A DNA stretch of 64,000 nucleotides from Phytophthora sp. 'mugwort' (lineage: Eukaryota; Oomycota; Peronosporomycetes; Peronosporales; Peronosporaceae), in NCBI GenBank assembly GCA_033558025.1, contig JAUCEF010000003.1, positions 2,444,001 to 2,508,000 on the forward strand, given 5' to 3'. The position numbers and the translations under genes are program-made. Below, in pieces: positions 36,401 through 48,727 of the stretch (position 1 is its first letter; the number at the start of each line of letters is the position of its first letter). Below the pieces are notes generated by a model, which did no database searches, was not told the DNA's origin, and saw only the letters and a program-made list of their open reading frames with translations.

Positions 36401-37453
36401 GTCGCCATTGGGCAGAACCACTTGTTCCACGATGGTCCCCACACCCATGATGGCCGCCTTGTTGCCGTCGGCCACCGAAAGTTCGCCTTCGTTCCGCTCA
36501 ATCAAATGGACGAACTTGGTCTTGTCGTTGCAGATGTGGTGCGTTGCGCCGCTGTCGACCGCCCACATCCCGGACACATTCTTGCCCGTCGAAACCCCAC
36601 ATTCCAGTGAAACCGCGAACGCTACTCGATCGTAGTCGTAGTCGTAGCCGTTGCTGTCGTTTCTCCACTGGATGTTGTTGGCCCCGCGTCCACGGCCGTT
36701 GCCGCCGCGTCTCGGCCCTCGGTTCTCGTCCTTATGCTTGGTCCAGCACTTGTCAATCGTGTGCCCCACTTTTCCGCAGTACGTGCACTGGCGAGACTCT
36801 CGGTCGGTGTTGAACGCCTTGGCCGCGTTCTCCGTCTTCACCGTCGCCGTCTTCTCGCCTTGTCTCTTGATGTGCTCGTTCGTGAGCACCTTCACGACGT
36901 CTTGCGACCGCAGTTCAGCGCTGCTCATCTCCAAGTTCAGCACGACGTTCTCGTAGCTCTTGGGGAGGCTGCGCAACAAGCAGATCGCCACGTCCTCGTC
37001 CTCCATCTTGGCACCGATGCTGCTGAGCTTGGCGCTGATGTTGAGGACCTCGTTGCAATGATGCAACACATTGCCGCCTTCCGACATCTCCATGCTGAAG
37101 AGTTGGCGCTTCAGGTAGATGCGTCCAGCCTTCTGCGAACCACCGTACAGCGTCTTCAGGCGCGACCAGGCAACCCACGCTTCCTCGTAGTCGTCGACCA
37201 CATGGTGGTAGTCCGCGTCCATGTGGAGCAGCATCAGTCCGAAAGCGATGTTGCTCAACTTGACGTAGTCGTCCTTGGCCCGCGAGTCCGTGTAGCTTGG
37301 CGTCGTCTCACGGTTCACGACATGCCACGTCGACTTGGTCAGGAACACGCCACGCATGTAGCGGTTCCACGTCGCGTAGTTGTCCCCGTTGAACTTGTCA
37401 ATGGAGACCTTGGTCGAGGCGTCTTGGGCAGAGGACATGGTGCTTGGGCTCAT
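33417..37453 (-). pseudogene. Copia gag-pol polyprotein E8, two nonsense codons and a frameshift
   Basis: From ATG 37451-37453 the gag, protease and integrase are one open frame; a 1-bp deletion near 35102 in the linker shifts it. RT ([13 protein letters not shown] with VLITGSS) is open in the next segment up to TAG at 33873-33875 (Trp codon in DADWAGD), and a second TAG is at 33636-33638 (Gln codon). Both nonsense codons are the same as in E3, and CRGSQQGK is the same as in E7. Both flanking LTRs are A1. It could give Gag-PR-IN only. Confidence 0.9.
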
Positions 37454-37457
37454 AACC

Positions 37458-37807
37458 TGATGAAAGGTATGGATCTTGGACACAAAGCTTGTACGAAGCG
37501 GAGGGAGGGACGTCGCAGACGGCGGGACCGGAGCGAAGGCACTTGAGGGGTAGAATGAAGATTCGAAAGTGATTGAATTGTTGGAGCTTACACCCTACTG
37601 TTATAGACACGCGACCCTGCGTCCTATCACCTAGTGCATCTAATCAACCATCACTCACCGGTGTTCGTCCAATCATCCTACTCGTCTAATCATCGGTGGC
37701 GTAAACAACTTACCGTAATCACCATAATCAACGTGGGTTCGGATTGGACCGGTTCGGGTTAACCGGTTCACGGCTAATAACTGATACCAAACCGGTAACC
37801 GTCAATA
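37458..37807 (-). repeat. A1 LTR shared by E8 (5') and E9 (3'), 350 bp
   Basis: Primer-binding site of E8 on the left (37446-37457), purine tract and stop codon of E9 on the right (37808-37817). Also the outer end of the 2.7-kb inverted repeat. Confidence 0.9.
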
Positions 37808-37814
37808 CGCCCCC

Positions 37815-40800
37815 TCAATGCGAAGTCCCACGAATGCCGAGAGCCGCCGTCAGATCCGTATGGCGTGGTCCCGCGAGAGCCTTCGTCATGATGTCCGCTA
37901 GCATCACAGAAGTCTCGCAGTACTCGAGCTTGACTTCACCGCGCTTCACTTCATCGCGGATGTGGTGGTACTTGATGTCGATGTGCTTGGCGCGACCGTG
38001 GTTTACTGGGTTCTTCGTCATCTTGATGCACGACTGGTTGTCTTCGCGGATCATGAGCTCGGGTCCAGTCTCATTAGCGGCCGCCAGAATCTCGCGCAGC
38101 AGGCGATGAATCCACTTGCCCTCTTGGATCGCCAGACTGAGCGCGATGTATTCCGCCTCGCTCGTAGACAGCGAAACACTTGACTGCTTCTTGCTTCCCC
38201 AGCTCACTGGCGCACCCATCAGCATGAACGTGTAGCCGGAAGTCGACTTGCGGTCCGCGAGGTCGCCAGCCCAGTTCGCGTCCGAGTACCCGCGAAGTCG
38301 ATGTTGTCACCCGGCTTGAAGCAGATCCCATGCGTCTTGGTGCCTTGCAGGTAGCGAAAGATACGCTTGACCGCAACCCAGTGTTCTTCTTGAGGGTTCT
38401 CCATGAAGCGCGACGCATAGCCAACGGCGTACGCGATGTCCGGGCGCGTGGCAGTCATCAAGTGCATCAGAGCACCAACAGCTTCGCGAAACGGAGCGTT
38501 CACCTTGGTCGCTGCGTCACTTGAAATCAGCCGAGTGCTTATGTCGACGGGACTCACCACGGCCTTGCACTCGTCCATACCAAAACGCTTCAGGATATCA
38601 TCCACATAACGCCGCTGGCACATCGTCACGCTGCCGTCCGGGCCGTCCACCAATTCGATCCCAAGAACGAACGCGCACTTGCCGCTGTCGGTCATCTCGA
38701 AGCGTGTCTTGAGGTCGGTCTTCGTGCGTGAGATCAGTTCGGGTGAACTTCCGGTAATCAGCACGTCATCCACGTAGACCAGCACTAGCACGCAGTGACC
38801 GTCAACGATCTTGATGTAGAGGCACGGGTCGAACGCCGATACTTGAAAGCCGATGGAGCACACGAACTCGTCGAAGGTCTCGTTCCACACGCGCGAAGCT
38901 TGCTTGAGACCGTAGATCGCCTTCACCAATTCCAGGCAGTCGAAGTCACCGTCGAGATCAACACCTTCGGGGACCGCGCAGAACACCAGTTCTTTCATTA
39001 TCCCGTACAGGAAAGCTGTCACCACGTCGAGTTGGTCGAGGGGCCAGTCAAAATACTTGGCAATCGCGATGATCATGCGCAGCGTCACGTACTTGACCAC
39101 GGGCGAGAACGTCTCGGTGTAGTCGATGCCGTACTTCTGCTTGAACCCCTTGGCCACGAGGCGCGCCTTGTACTTCTCGATCGATCCGTCCGCTTTGCGC
39201 TTGATCTTGAACACCCACTTGGTGCCGATGGCGCGTTGTCCGTTAGGCAACTTGGCAGCACGAAACACACCACGAAGTCGCATCGATTCGAGCTCAGCAC
39301 GAATCGCCTTGCGCCAGTGCACTTGGTCGGGGCCGTTCACCGCTTCTTGGAATGTCGTCGGCTCCGATAGATCGCCTGCTTCGACGGCATTGGCACTTGC
39401 ACGCCAAAAAACTGGTGGAGTCGATTCTTCATCTTGGTCTCCAGACTTTTCTTCTTCGTCTGCGTCTGCTCGGTGCGGAGGGGAGTAGTTCGGCGCACTT
39501 GCTTCTTCCAGTCCAGGTCGATGACGCACAGCTCGCGGTTTTCTGGCAGCTTCATCTTCGTCACTCGGGCGGCTCTTGCGCTTCCATGCCTGCGTGTACT
39601 CCGTTTGGCGGAAACCATCATTGTCGATGTCGAGCGAGTCGAAGTCCAGGTCGTCGACATCTTCGTCGGAAATCGTCGGTGAACATCCAAAGGTCGACTC
39701 ATCGAAGTTGACATCGCGACTGATAACCACCTGCCCCGCCTCGATGTCATAAAGTCGATACGCCTTGGACACTTCTTCGTAACCCAGGAACAGTCCAGCG
39801 CGAGCCTTGGGATCCCACTTGAGTCGCTTCTCCTTCGGAGTCAGGATGTACGTCCGACAGCCGAAAACACGCATGTGCTTCACACTCGGCTTGGACTTGT
39901 GGACGATCTCGAACGGAGTCTTGTGCTCGATCTTGGGTGACGGCAGGCGGTTCTTCACATAGATGGCCGTCATCGCCGCCTCAGCCCAGAAACACTTGTC
40001 CAGCTTGGCGTGATGCACATGCTGCGGCCGATCATGACGATAGTTCGGATGGCTCGCTCTGCCGTGCCGTTGGTCTGGTGCGCGTACGGAACCGTGGTTT
40101 GCCGCTCGATGCCTTCGTCTTCGTAGAAGTCGTTGAGCGAGTTGGTCGCAAACTCACGAGCTCCGTCGTGCCGCACAAACTTGACCTTCTTGCCGAACTG
40201 CTTCTGCACCTTCATGATGTACGTCTTGATGCAGTCTTCGCTCTCCGACTTGGCACGCAGGCAGAAACCCTTCATGCATCCACTGGCTTCGTCCACGATC
40301 AGTAGCAGGTACTTGCTGCCGCCAAGCGAGTTTTCCTCCATGGGTCCGCAGATGTCGAAGTGGAGCAGCTCAAATGTGTCGTAGCGACGCTTGTCACGGT
40401 TGCTTGGGAATGGTTTTTGGACCATTTTACCTTGCTGGCAACCACGACACAGACTTGGTCCGCTCGACTTGAAAGGTGCCTTCGCGTCCTTGATCATGTG
40501 GTTGTCGACCATCTTGCGAAGCACCTCAACCGGAGCGTGACCCATGCGCGCGTGCAGGTCGACAGTCTTGCCACTCGTCGCCGCATTCGCCGATCGCTGA
40601 GGCGTCTGAAGCCAGTAGAGTCCATCCATGAGGTTTGCCGTCGCCACCACTTGCTTGGAGCCTTTGTGCGCAATCTGCATCTTGGTGCCGTCGAACACCA
40701 CTTGAAACTTGTCACTTTTGCTGATCTGCGGTACCGAAAGCAGATTCTTGCTCATGCTTGGCACGTACAGCGCGTTCTTGATCTCGATCTCGCGCTCGTC

Positions 40801-41848
40801 GCCATTGGGCAGAACCACTTGTTCCACGATGGTCCCCACACCCATGATGGCCGCCTTGTTGCCGTCGGCCACCGAAAGTTCGCCTTCGTTCCGCTCAATC
40901 AAATGGACGAACTTGGTCTTGTCGTTGCAGATGTGGTGCGTTGCGCCGCTGTCGACCGCCCACATCCCGGACACATTCTTGCCCGTCGAAACCCCACATT
41001 CCAGTGAAACCGCGAACGCTACTCGATCGTAGTCGTAGTCGTAGCCGTTGCTGTCGTTTCTCCACTGGATGTTGTTGGCCCCGCGTCCACGGCCGTTGCC
41101 GCCGCGTCTCGGCCCTCGGTTCTCGTCCTTCTGCTTGGTCCAGCACTTGTCAATTGTGCCCCACTTTTCCGCAGTACGTACACTGGCGAGACTCTCGGTC
41201 GGTGTTGAACGCCTTGGCCGCGTTCTCCGTCTTCACCGTCGCCGTCTTCTCGCCTTGTCTCTTGATGTGCTCGTTCGTGAGCACCTTCACGACGTCTTGC
41301 GACCGCAGTTCAGCGCTGCTCATCTCCAAGTTCAGCACGACGTTCTCGTAGCTCTTGGGGAGGCTGCGCAACAAGCAGATCGCCACGTCCTCGTCCTCCA
41401 TCTTGGCACCGATGCTGCTGAGCTTGGCGCTGATGTTGAGGACCTCGTTGCAATGATGCAACACATTGCCGCCTTCCGACATCTCCATGCTGAAGAGTTG
41501 GCGCTTCAGGTAGATGCGTCCAGCCTTCTGCGAACCACCGTACAGCGTCTTCAGGCGCGACCAGGCAACCCACGCTTCCTCGCAGTCGTCGACCACATGG
41601 TAGTAGTCCGCGTCCATGTGGAGCAGCATCAGTCCGAAAGCGATGTTGCTCAACTTGACGTAGTCGTCCTTGGCCCGCGAGTCCGTGTAGCTTGGCGTCG
41701 TCTCACGGTTCACGACATGCCACGTCGACTTGGTCAGGAACACGCCACGCATGTAGCGGTTCCACGTCGCGTAGTTGTCCCCGTTGAACTTGTCAATGAA
41801 GACCTTGGTCGAGGCGTCTTGGGCAGAGGACATGGTGCTTGGGCTCAT
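37815..41848 (-). pseudogene. Copia gag-pol polyprotein E9, frameshifted
   Basis: From ATG 41846-41848, gag is broken by a 2-bp deletion inside the CCHC knuckle near 41155. Protease to integrase is then open until a 1-bp deletion near 40017 (the same lesion as in E4 at 12031). A long open frame follows from there through the linker, RT (YVDD, VLITGSS) and into RNase H, where a 1-bp deletion near 38296 shifts the frame. The linker is intact here ([19 protein letters not shown]), as in E6. The patchwork of variants shared with E4 and E6 indicates recombination among copies. Confidence 0.9.
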
Positions 41849-41852
41849 AACC

Positions 41853-41923
41853 TGATGAAAGGTATGGATCTTGGACACAAAGCTTGTACGAAGCGGAGGG
41901 AGGGACGTCGCAGACGGCGGGAC
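41853..41923 (-). repeat. A1 LTR piece (71 bp, U5 end), 5' LTR of E9 broken by an A2 LTR
   Basis: Starts at the primer-binding site of E9 and stops at GACGGCGGGAC. With 62757-63040 (284 bp) and subtracting a 5-bp duplication it makes exactly one 350-bp A1 LTR. Confidence 0.9.
41919..41923. other. Target site duplication GGGAC, partner at 63036-63040 as GTCCC
   Basis: GGGAC precedes the A2 LTR start at 41924. The reverse complement GTCCC precedes the other (U5) end of an A2 LTR at 63041. Both lie at the same point of the A1 LTR sequence (CGGTCCCGCC). Confidence 0.8.
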
Positions 41924-42265
41924 TATTGAGGGTTGCCAGGTTTTGGTACTGTGTACCAGTAACCGGTTAACCCGAACCGGTCCAACACGATCCCGCGATG
42001 TTTACGGTACGTTGTTTACGCAACCGATGATTAGACGAGTAGGATGATTGGACGAGTGCGGAGTGTTGGTGATTGGATGCACCAAATGATTGGATGCAGG
42101 GCTGCATATCTATTTGGTAGACTAGGTAGTGTAAGCTCCGATAAATCAATCACTTTCGAATCTTCCTTCTTCAGCTCAAGTGGTCTACACTCTGGTCCCC
42201 GCACCAAGTGCAGAACTCCCTCCGCTCAACCCAAGCCTCGCTTCAAGACCTCAACACCTTTATCA
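41924..42265 (+). repeat. A2 LTR, 5' LTR of E10, 342 bp
   Basis: Starts TATTGAGGGTTGCCAGG inside an A1 LTR and ends CCTTTATCA before the primer-binding site at 42266-42277. It is one of the two proposed inversion partners (the other is 63041-63383). Confidence 0.9.
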
Positions 42266-42269
42266 GGTT

Positions 42270-43934
42270 ATGAGCCCAAGCACCATGTCCTCTGCCCAAG
42301 ACGTCTCGACCAAAGTCTCCATCGAGAAGTTCAACGGAGACAATTACGCGACGTGGAACCGCTACATGCGCGGCGTGTTCCTGACCAAGTCGACGTGGCA
42401 TGTGGTGAATCGGGAACGTCTCCATCCTTTACGGACTCCCGGGCCAAGGACGACTACGTCAAGTTGAGCAACATCGCTTTTGGACTGATGCTGCTCCACA
42501 TGGACGCGGACTACCACCATGTGGTCGACGACTGCGAGGAAGCGTGGGTTGCCTGGTCGCGCCTGAAGACGCTGTACGGTGGTTCGCAGAAGGCTGGACG
42601 CATCTACCTGAAGCGCCAACTCTTCAGCATGGAGATGTCGGAAGGCGGCAATGTGTTGCATCATTGCAACGAGGTCCTCAACATCAGCGCCAAGCTCAGC
42701 AGCATCGGTGCCAAGATGGAGGACGAGGACGTGGCGATCTGCTTGTTGCGCAGCCTCCCCAAGAGCTACGAGAACGTCGTGCTGAACTTGGAGATGAGCA
42801 ATGCAGAGCTGCGGTCGCAAGACGTTGTGAAGGTGCTCACGAACGAGCACATCAAGCGACAAGGCGAGAAGACGGCGACGGTGAAGACTGAGAACGCGGC
42901 CAAGGCGTTCAACACCGACCGTGAGCCTCGCCAATGCACGTACTGCGGAAAATTGGGGCATGTCATTGACAAGTGCTGGACCAAGCAGAAGGACGAGAAC
43001 CGAGGGCCGAGACGCGGCGGCAACGGCCGTGGACGCGGGGCCAACAACATCCAGTGGAGAAACGACAGCAACGACTACGATCGAGTAGCGTTCGCGGTTT
43101 GCCTGGAATGTGGAGTTTCGACGGACAAGAATGTGTCCGGGATGTGGGCGGTCGACAGCGGTGCCACGCACCATATTTGCAACGACAAGTCCAAGTTCGC
43201 CAATTTAATCGAGCGAAGTGAAGGCGAACTTTCGGTGGCCGATGGCAACAAGGCTGCCATCAAGGGTGTGGGGACCATCGTGGAAAGAGTGGTCCTGCCC
43301 AATGGCGACGAGCGCGAGATCGAGATCAAGAACGCGCTTTACGTGCCAAATATGAGCAAGAATCTGCTTTCAGTGCCGCAGATAAACAAGCATGGCAAGT
43401 TCCAAGTGGTATTTGACGGCACTGAGATGCACGTTTCGCGCAAGGACTCGAATCAAGTGGTGGCGACGGCGGATCTCGTGGACGGACTCTACTGGCTTCG
43501 CACACCTCAGCGATCGGCAAATGCGGCGACAAGTGGAAGGACGGTCGATTTGCACGCGCGTATGGGTCACGCTCCAGTCGAGGTTCTTCGCAAGATGGTC
43601 GACACCAAGATGATCAAGGACGCGAAAGCACCTTCCAAGTCGAGTGGACCAAGTGTGTGTCGTGGTTGCCAGCAAGGCAAAATGGTCCAAAAACCATTCC
43701 CAAGCAACCGTGACAAGCGTCGCTACGACACATTTGAGCTGCTCCACTTTGACATCTGCGGACCCATGGAGGAAAACTCGCTTGGCGGTAGCAAGTACCT
43801 GCTCCTGATCGTGGACGAAGCCAGCGGATGCATGAAGGGTTTCTGTCTGCGTGCCAAGTCGGAAAGTGAAGACTGCATCAAGACGTACATCATGAAGGTG
43901 CAGAAGCAGTTCGGCAAGAAGGTCAAGTTTGTGC
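42270..43934 (+). pseudogene. Copia gag-pol E10, frameshifted and truncated in integrase
   Basis: ATG 42270-42272. A 1-bp deletion near 42415 shifts the frame early in gag. The rest of gag ([14 protein letters not shown]), protease (DSGA) and the first part of integrase ([15 protein letters not shown]) is open in the second frame until KKVKFV, where the Bb 3' LTR begins at 43935. The gag is mixed: its first part is A2-like, the stretch around 42450-42790 is A1-like. The second integrase Asp, the Glu, RT and RNase H are missing. Confidence 0.9.
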
Positions 43935-44288
43935 AAAAGGCTTGGTCACTTGATGGCAAAATGCAAAGTGATTGATTTAGGTCCTTAGTTCGCAAACTCC
44001 TTGCTACCTCTAAGCCTACAGTTCTACCTACTGGGTACACTCTACTGGATTCTCTACTGGATACTGAGTTACTTCAGCCAATCAGGGAGTGCCACGTAGA
44101 GCCCATCATGTACCCACAATCTTGTACCCGCCCATGGCGTAATCGTCCGTGGCGTAAACACCGTCCCATAAACACCGTGACGTAATCTTCGTCTCGTAAT
44201 CACAGGATGATTGCGATGCCACTGAGTGAAGGTCATACCGGTATCCTACCGGTATACAGCAGCTGGTCGAGACGTCTCCTTGACAACA
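43935..44288 (-). repeat. Bb 3' LTR, 354 bp
   Basis: On the minus strand it starts TGTTGTCAAGGAGACGTC and ends GACCAAGCCTTTT. It is about 42 bp longer than the Ba LTR because of a different middle block with GTGTTTATGGGACGG-type repeats. Confidence 0.92.
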
Positions 44289-47200
44289 CTCCCACTCGAC
44301 TCGACAGCCTTCAGCGCTTCGATGCCGAGTTTGCTCCGGAGCACACTGAACTGCGTCGCAGAGATTGGCTTCGTCATGATGTCCGCCAGCATGTCGGTTG
44401 TCGAAACATACTGCAGCACCACTTGACCGTCTTCCACCTTCTCGCGCACGAAATGGTAGCGAATGTCGATGTGCTTGGTGCGCTTGTGGAATTCGGGATT
44501 CTTGGCCAACGCGATGGAACCTTGGTTGTCCTCGTAGATCTTGATTGCTTCATCGCTTGTCATCTCGCCGAGCTCGCACAGGAACACCTTGAGCCACATC
44601 GCCTCTTGTGTCGCCTCCGATAGCGCCATGTACTCAGCTTCCGTCGAAGACAGCGCCACTGTCCGCTGCTTCTTGCTCCTCCAGCTGATGCATCCGCCAT
44701 TCATCATGAACGCGTAGCCACTTGTACTTCTTCTTGACTCGATGTCTCCAGCCCAGTCGGCATCTGAATAGCCTTGGGGTCCGTCGTCGCAGCTCGCTTG
44801 AAACTCGATGCCGTGCGTCTTCGTGCCTTGAATGTACCTGAAGACCCTCTTGAGCGCCTGCCAGTGTGTCGGACATGGGTCTGCTGCAAACTGGCTGAGA
44901 ACTCCCACTGCTGCTGCGAGGTCCGGGCGTGTGCCTACCATGAGATACATGAGGCATCCCACAGCGTTCCGGTATGGCACGTTTACCATGGTCTCGTCGT
45001 GCTTGCAGCCGCCCTCGCACATGGCCTTGGTCAGCTTGAGGCCCGGATCCTGTGGCGTCTTAACAGGGTTGCTCTTCTCCATGTTGAACTTTTCCAGAAT
45101 GTTTTTCGCAAACTTGGTTTGCCGCATCGACACCTTCCCTGTCGTCATATCTTGATCGATTTCCATGCCGAGGAAGTACTTGAGGTGGCCCAGGTCCGTC
45201 ATCTCGAAACGGTCACTGAGCGCCTTCTTCGTCGACTTGAGCAGCTTGTCGTTGTTACTTGCGAGGATCAGGTCGTCGACATATAGCGCCACGAAGATCA
45301 TGTCTTGGTCGTCACGCTTGAAGTAGATGCAGTGGTCAGACTCGCACTTCTTGAACCCTAGCTTGAGCATGAGGTCGTCGATGGTCTTGTTCCACATCCG
45401 CGGCGACTGCTTCAAACCGTAAAGAGACCGCTTGAGCTGACAGACATAGTCCGGGTGCTTTTCATCGATGTAGCCGTCCGGCTGTGCCATGTAGATGTCT
45501 TCGTCTAACAAACCGTTCAGGAAAGCTGTCTTGACATCCATCTGGTGCACCATGAGATTGTACTTGGCCGCCAGACTGAGCAGGATCCTGATCGACGTGA
45601 ACTTGGCCACTGGCGCGAAGGTCTCGTCGTAGTCGATGCCTTACTTCTGCGAAAATCCCTTGGCCACCAGTCGCGCCTTGAACCGTTCGATCTCTCCAGC
45701 CTGGTTCTCCTTCACACGGAACACCCATCGGTTGCCGATTGCCTTGCGTCCTTTTGGCAGCGGCACGAGGATCCACGTCTCGTTCTTGCGGAGCGACTCG
45801 ACCTCCGAGTCACACGCCTCCTTCCACTTGACTGCGTCGCTGGATTCCATCGCCGACTTGAACGTGGTCGGCATTTCTCCCACTGAATTCACGACGTATG
45901 CAGCTTCGAAGTCTTGACTTTCTTGAGCCGCAGCCGACATCTCGTCCAGAGTCAGGTGTCGACTCTGCCGCTTGGCACTTGGAACTTCCACAGCTTCTTC
46001 CAGCGACTGCGTCCGCGGGTGTCGCTTGCTGCCTGGTTCAAAACCTTCGTCCCGCGCTGCTTCTTCGTCTTCTTCTTCTTTGTCGTCTTCATCCGACTGC
46101 AACGAATCTTGATCCGTCGTCTCTTCATCTTGAATGACCACCACCTCCCTCTGATGGTAGTCACGTCTCCCACTGTCGAAGACGTCTTCCATAAACTGCG
46201 CGTCGCGGCTCACCAGCACGCGACCGCTCTTGGTCTCTTCGAAACGGTACGCTTTCTCATGCTCCGAGTATCCCAGGAACCGACAGCGCACCGACCGAGC
46301 GTCAAATTGGTGCGCTTCTCCTTCGACACGTGCACGTACGCGTGGCAACCGAACACCTTGAGGTTCGCTAGCAGCGGTTTCTTGCCTGTCCAAACCTGGT
46401 GCGGCGACTTGTCGTGGTTGATGGCACGCGTCGGACACCGATTACGGAGGAACGTAGCTGTCACGACAGCTTCACCCCAATACGTCTTGGGCAATCCAGC
46501 ATGTTCCAGCATGCAACGCGCACACTCCACCAACGTCCGGTTCATGCGCTCGGCGACTCCGTTCAGCTGAGGCGTGTATGGCGGCGTGAACTTCTGCATG
46601 ATACCACGGTCCGCACAGAACTTGGCCATCTCACCCGAAGTGTACTCGCCGCCGTTGTCGCTCCGCAGCATTTTCACGCGCTTGCCAGTCTGGGTCTCAG
46701 CTAACGCGACGAATTGCGCGAACTTGTCGGCCACCTCGGACTTGTTGCGCAGCAAGTACACCACACAGAAGTGCGACTTGTCATCGATAAACGTGACAAA
46801 ATAGCGCTTGCCTCCAAAGGTCGGCGTCTGCATGGGACCGCATACATCACTGTGTACGACTTCTAGCACTTGCTTGGCACGGTTTGGCGACGTCTTCATG
46901 TAGCTTACTCGCGTTTGCTTGCCGAGTGAGCATCCGTCGCATAACTCCCACTGCTTCACCGACGCCATATCGATACCAACACCGTAGCCCTTCTTGACGA
47001 TGGCGTCTAGACCGCCATGGCCGATGTGACCAAGTCGAAGGTGCCAGAGGTACGACGTGGTGTCCCCTTGGCGATCCTTCGAACTTGCCGCATTGGCCTC
47101 GTCAGGCATCATCGGAGTCATGCACAGCTTGAACAGTCCTTTGCCCTCACGAGCGCCGAGCTTCCACTTGAGACTCTTCGTTTCAGCGAAGCACCCGTCG

Positions 47201-48369
47201 CTCTCGAAGATAACTGGCCCGACGTCCTTAGTGAACCGACCAACCGAAAACAGGTTACGCGACAGCTTCGGAATGTGCCACACGTTCGTGAGTACACCCT
47301 TCTTCATGCCGCGCGGGGTCTTCATCGACATCACAATGTCGCCGGTCCCCACAGCCTGAACCACACCGTCGTCCGCGAGATGCACGTCAACCGGAGAGAT
47401 CTTCTTGTAGTTCTTCATGTACTCCTTCGAGTACGTCATGTGCTGCGTCGCACCCGAGTCGACCAGCCACACTCCATTCGACTTGGAGGCACCCGTGTTA
47501 CCACCAACCGAGAAGAGGAAGTCGCCAGAGTCATCTTCACTCTGCGCGACATTCGCTCGTTGCGGCCTCTGCCGCTCCGCGTTCTCGCGGATTCGCACCG
47601 GACACTTGGCGATCCAATGTCCGTGCTCGCCACAGTAGTGACAGGCACTAGTCTTCTGCGCCTGCCGACCCTTGCGCTTGTTGTCGCTTGTCATGAACGC
47701 TTGACCTTGACCGTGCGCGGTGCCGTCCGTACCGCCACCTTGTTCCTTGCGCTTCATGTCCTCATGCAGCAGCCGAGACGTCACGAGTTCCCACGACAGT
47801 GAGTCGGCTCTCGACTCCAACGCCGTGATCAGGAACTGGTACGACTCGCTCAGACTTCCCAAAAGCGTGATCACCAAGTCGTCCTCGCTGACCGGAGCGC
47901 CCACTGCATCGAGCTGCTCCGCCAGCGTCTTGATCTTGTTGATGTGCTCCAGCACATCATCACCTTCGTCCATCATCGTCGTGAAGAAACGCCGACGAAG
48001 AAAGAGCTTGTTGGCCAAACTCTTCTTCTCGAAGTGTCCTTCCAGTCTTGACCATGCATCATGCGCGCCACTCGCCGAGCGAACCAGCGGCAGCTGCGAA
48101 TCCTCCATCGCGAGACAGATGATCGCCAGCGCCTTGCGCGACTTCTTCCGAAAGAGCGCTTGATCCGCCGCAGTCTGGCAGTGCTCCAGCTTCACTTCCC
48201 CACTTGTCACTTCCCACAGTTCGCGCTCCTCGAGCACCATCTGCATCTTGAACTTCCACGTGTGGAAGTTAGTTCCGTCGAACTTGTTAATGCGGGCGGT
48301 AGTCGAAGTGGCGTCCATGGCGAAGGCGTAGTCGGGGTCTTGGTCAGGGAAGACGGGGCTTGGGCTCAT
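44246..48369 (-). pseudogene. Bb gag-pol polyprotein, one frameshift and one nonsense codon
   Basis: From ATG 48367-48369 (inside the primer-binding site) gag (CHYCGEHGHWIAKC), protease (LVDSGATQHM) and integrase (HSDVCGPMQ, RSDNGGEY, NGVAERMN) are open to a 1-bp deletion near 46303. The linker and RT start follow in the next frame up to TAA at 45641-45643 (in the KYGID-equivalent). RT with QMDVKTAFL and YVDD and RNase H with SDADWAGD are open from there to a stop at 44246, 43 bp inside the 3' LTR, as in Ba. At the position of the Ba TAG there is sense sequence (DSLQSDED), which suggests that the Ba stop is a point mutation. Confidence 0.92.
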
Positions 48370-48373
48370 AACC

Positions 48374-48727
48374 AAAAGGCTTGGTCACTTGATGGCAAAA
48401 TGCAAAGTGATTGATTTAGGTCCTTAGTTCGCAAACTCCTTGCTACCTCTAAGCCTACAGTTCTACCTACTGGGTACACTCTACTGGATTCTCTACTAGA
48501 TACTGAGTTACTTCAGCCAATCAGGGAGTGCCACGTAGAGCCCATCATGTACCCACAATCTTGTACCCACCCATGGCGTAATCGTCCGTGGCGTAAACAC
48601 CGTCCCATAAACACCGTGACGTAATCTTCGTCTCGTAATCACAGGATGATTGCGATGCCACCGAGTGAAGGTCATACCGGTATCCTACCGGTATACAGCA
48701 GCTGGTCGAGACGTCTCCTTGACAACA
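48374..48727 (-). repeat. Bb 5' LTR, 354 bp
   Basis: Ends AAGCCTTTT before the primer-binding site at 48362-48373. Its outer end TGTTGTC abuts an A2 RT fragment at 48728. Confidence 0.92.

Larger units (their letters stand above)
30358..37807. repeat. Inverted repeat, arms 30358-33059 and 35106-37807 (2702 bp each)
   Basis: E7 (plus) and the 5' part of E8 with its LTR (minus) are collinear mirror images. The coordinates sum to 68165 at both arm ends, so the arms have exactly equal length, and both carry the unusual CRGSQQGK and DASTFGC variants. A few substitutions differ. The spacer 33060-35105 is the E8 3' LTR plus RT-RNase H region. Confidence 0.85.
33060..41923 (-). mobile_element. Tandem array III of family A elements (E8, E9), A1 LTRs
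   Basis: A1 LTR 33060-33409, E8, shared A1 LTR 37458-37807, E9, then the first 71 bp of an A1 LTR at 41853-41923 that is broken by an A2 LTR. The left end cuts E7. The remaining 284 bp of the broken LTR appear to be at 62757-63040 in the opposite orientation. Confidence 0.85.
43935..48727 (-). mobile_element. Complete family B copia element Bb
   Basis: 4793 bp with 354-bp LTRs, differing at about three positions, and full gag-pol content. It lies between an A2 integrase fragment in plus orientation (left) and an A2 RT fragment in minus orientation (right). The flanking five bases (TGTGC and TGCTT) do not match and the two targets differ, so one or both flanks were exchanged after insertion, or the assembly joins two loci here. 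Confidence 0.9.
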
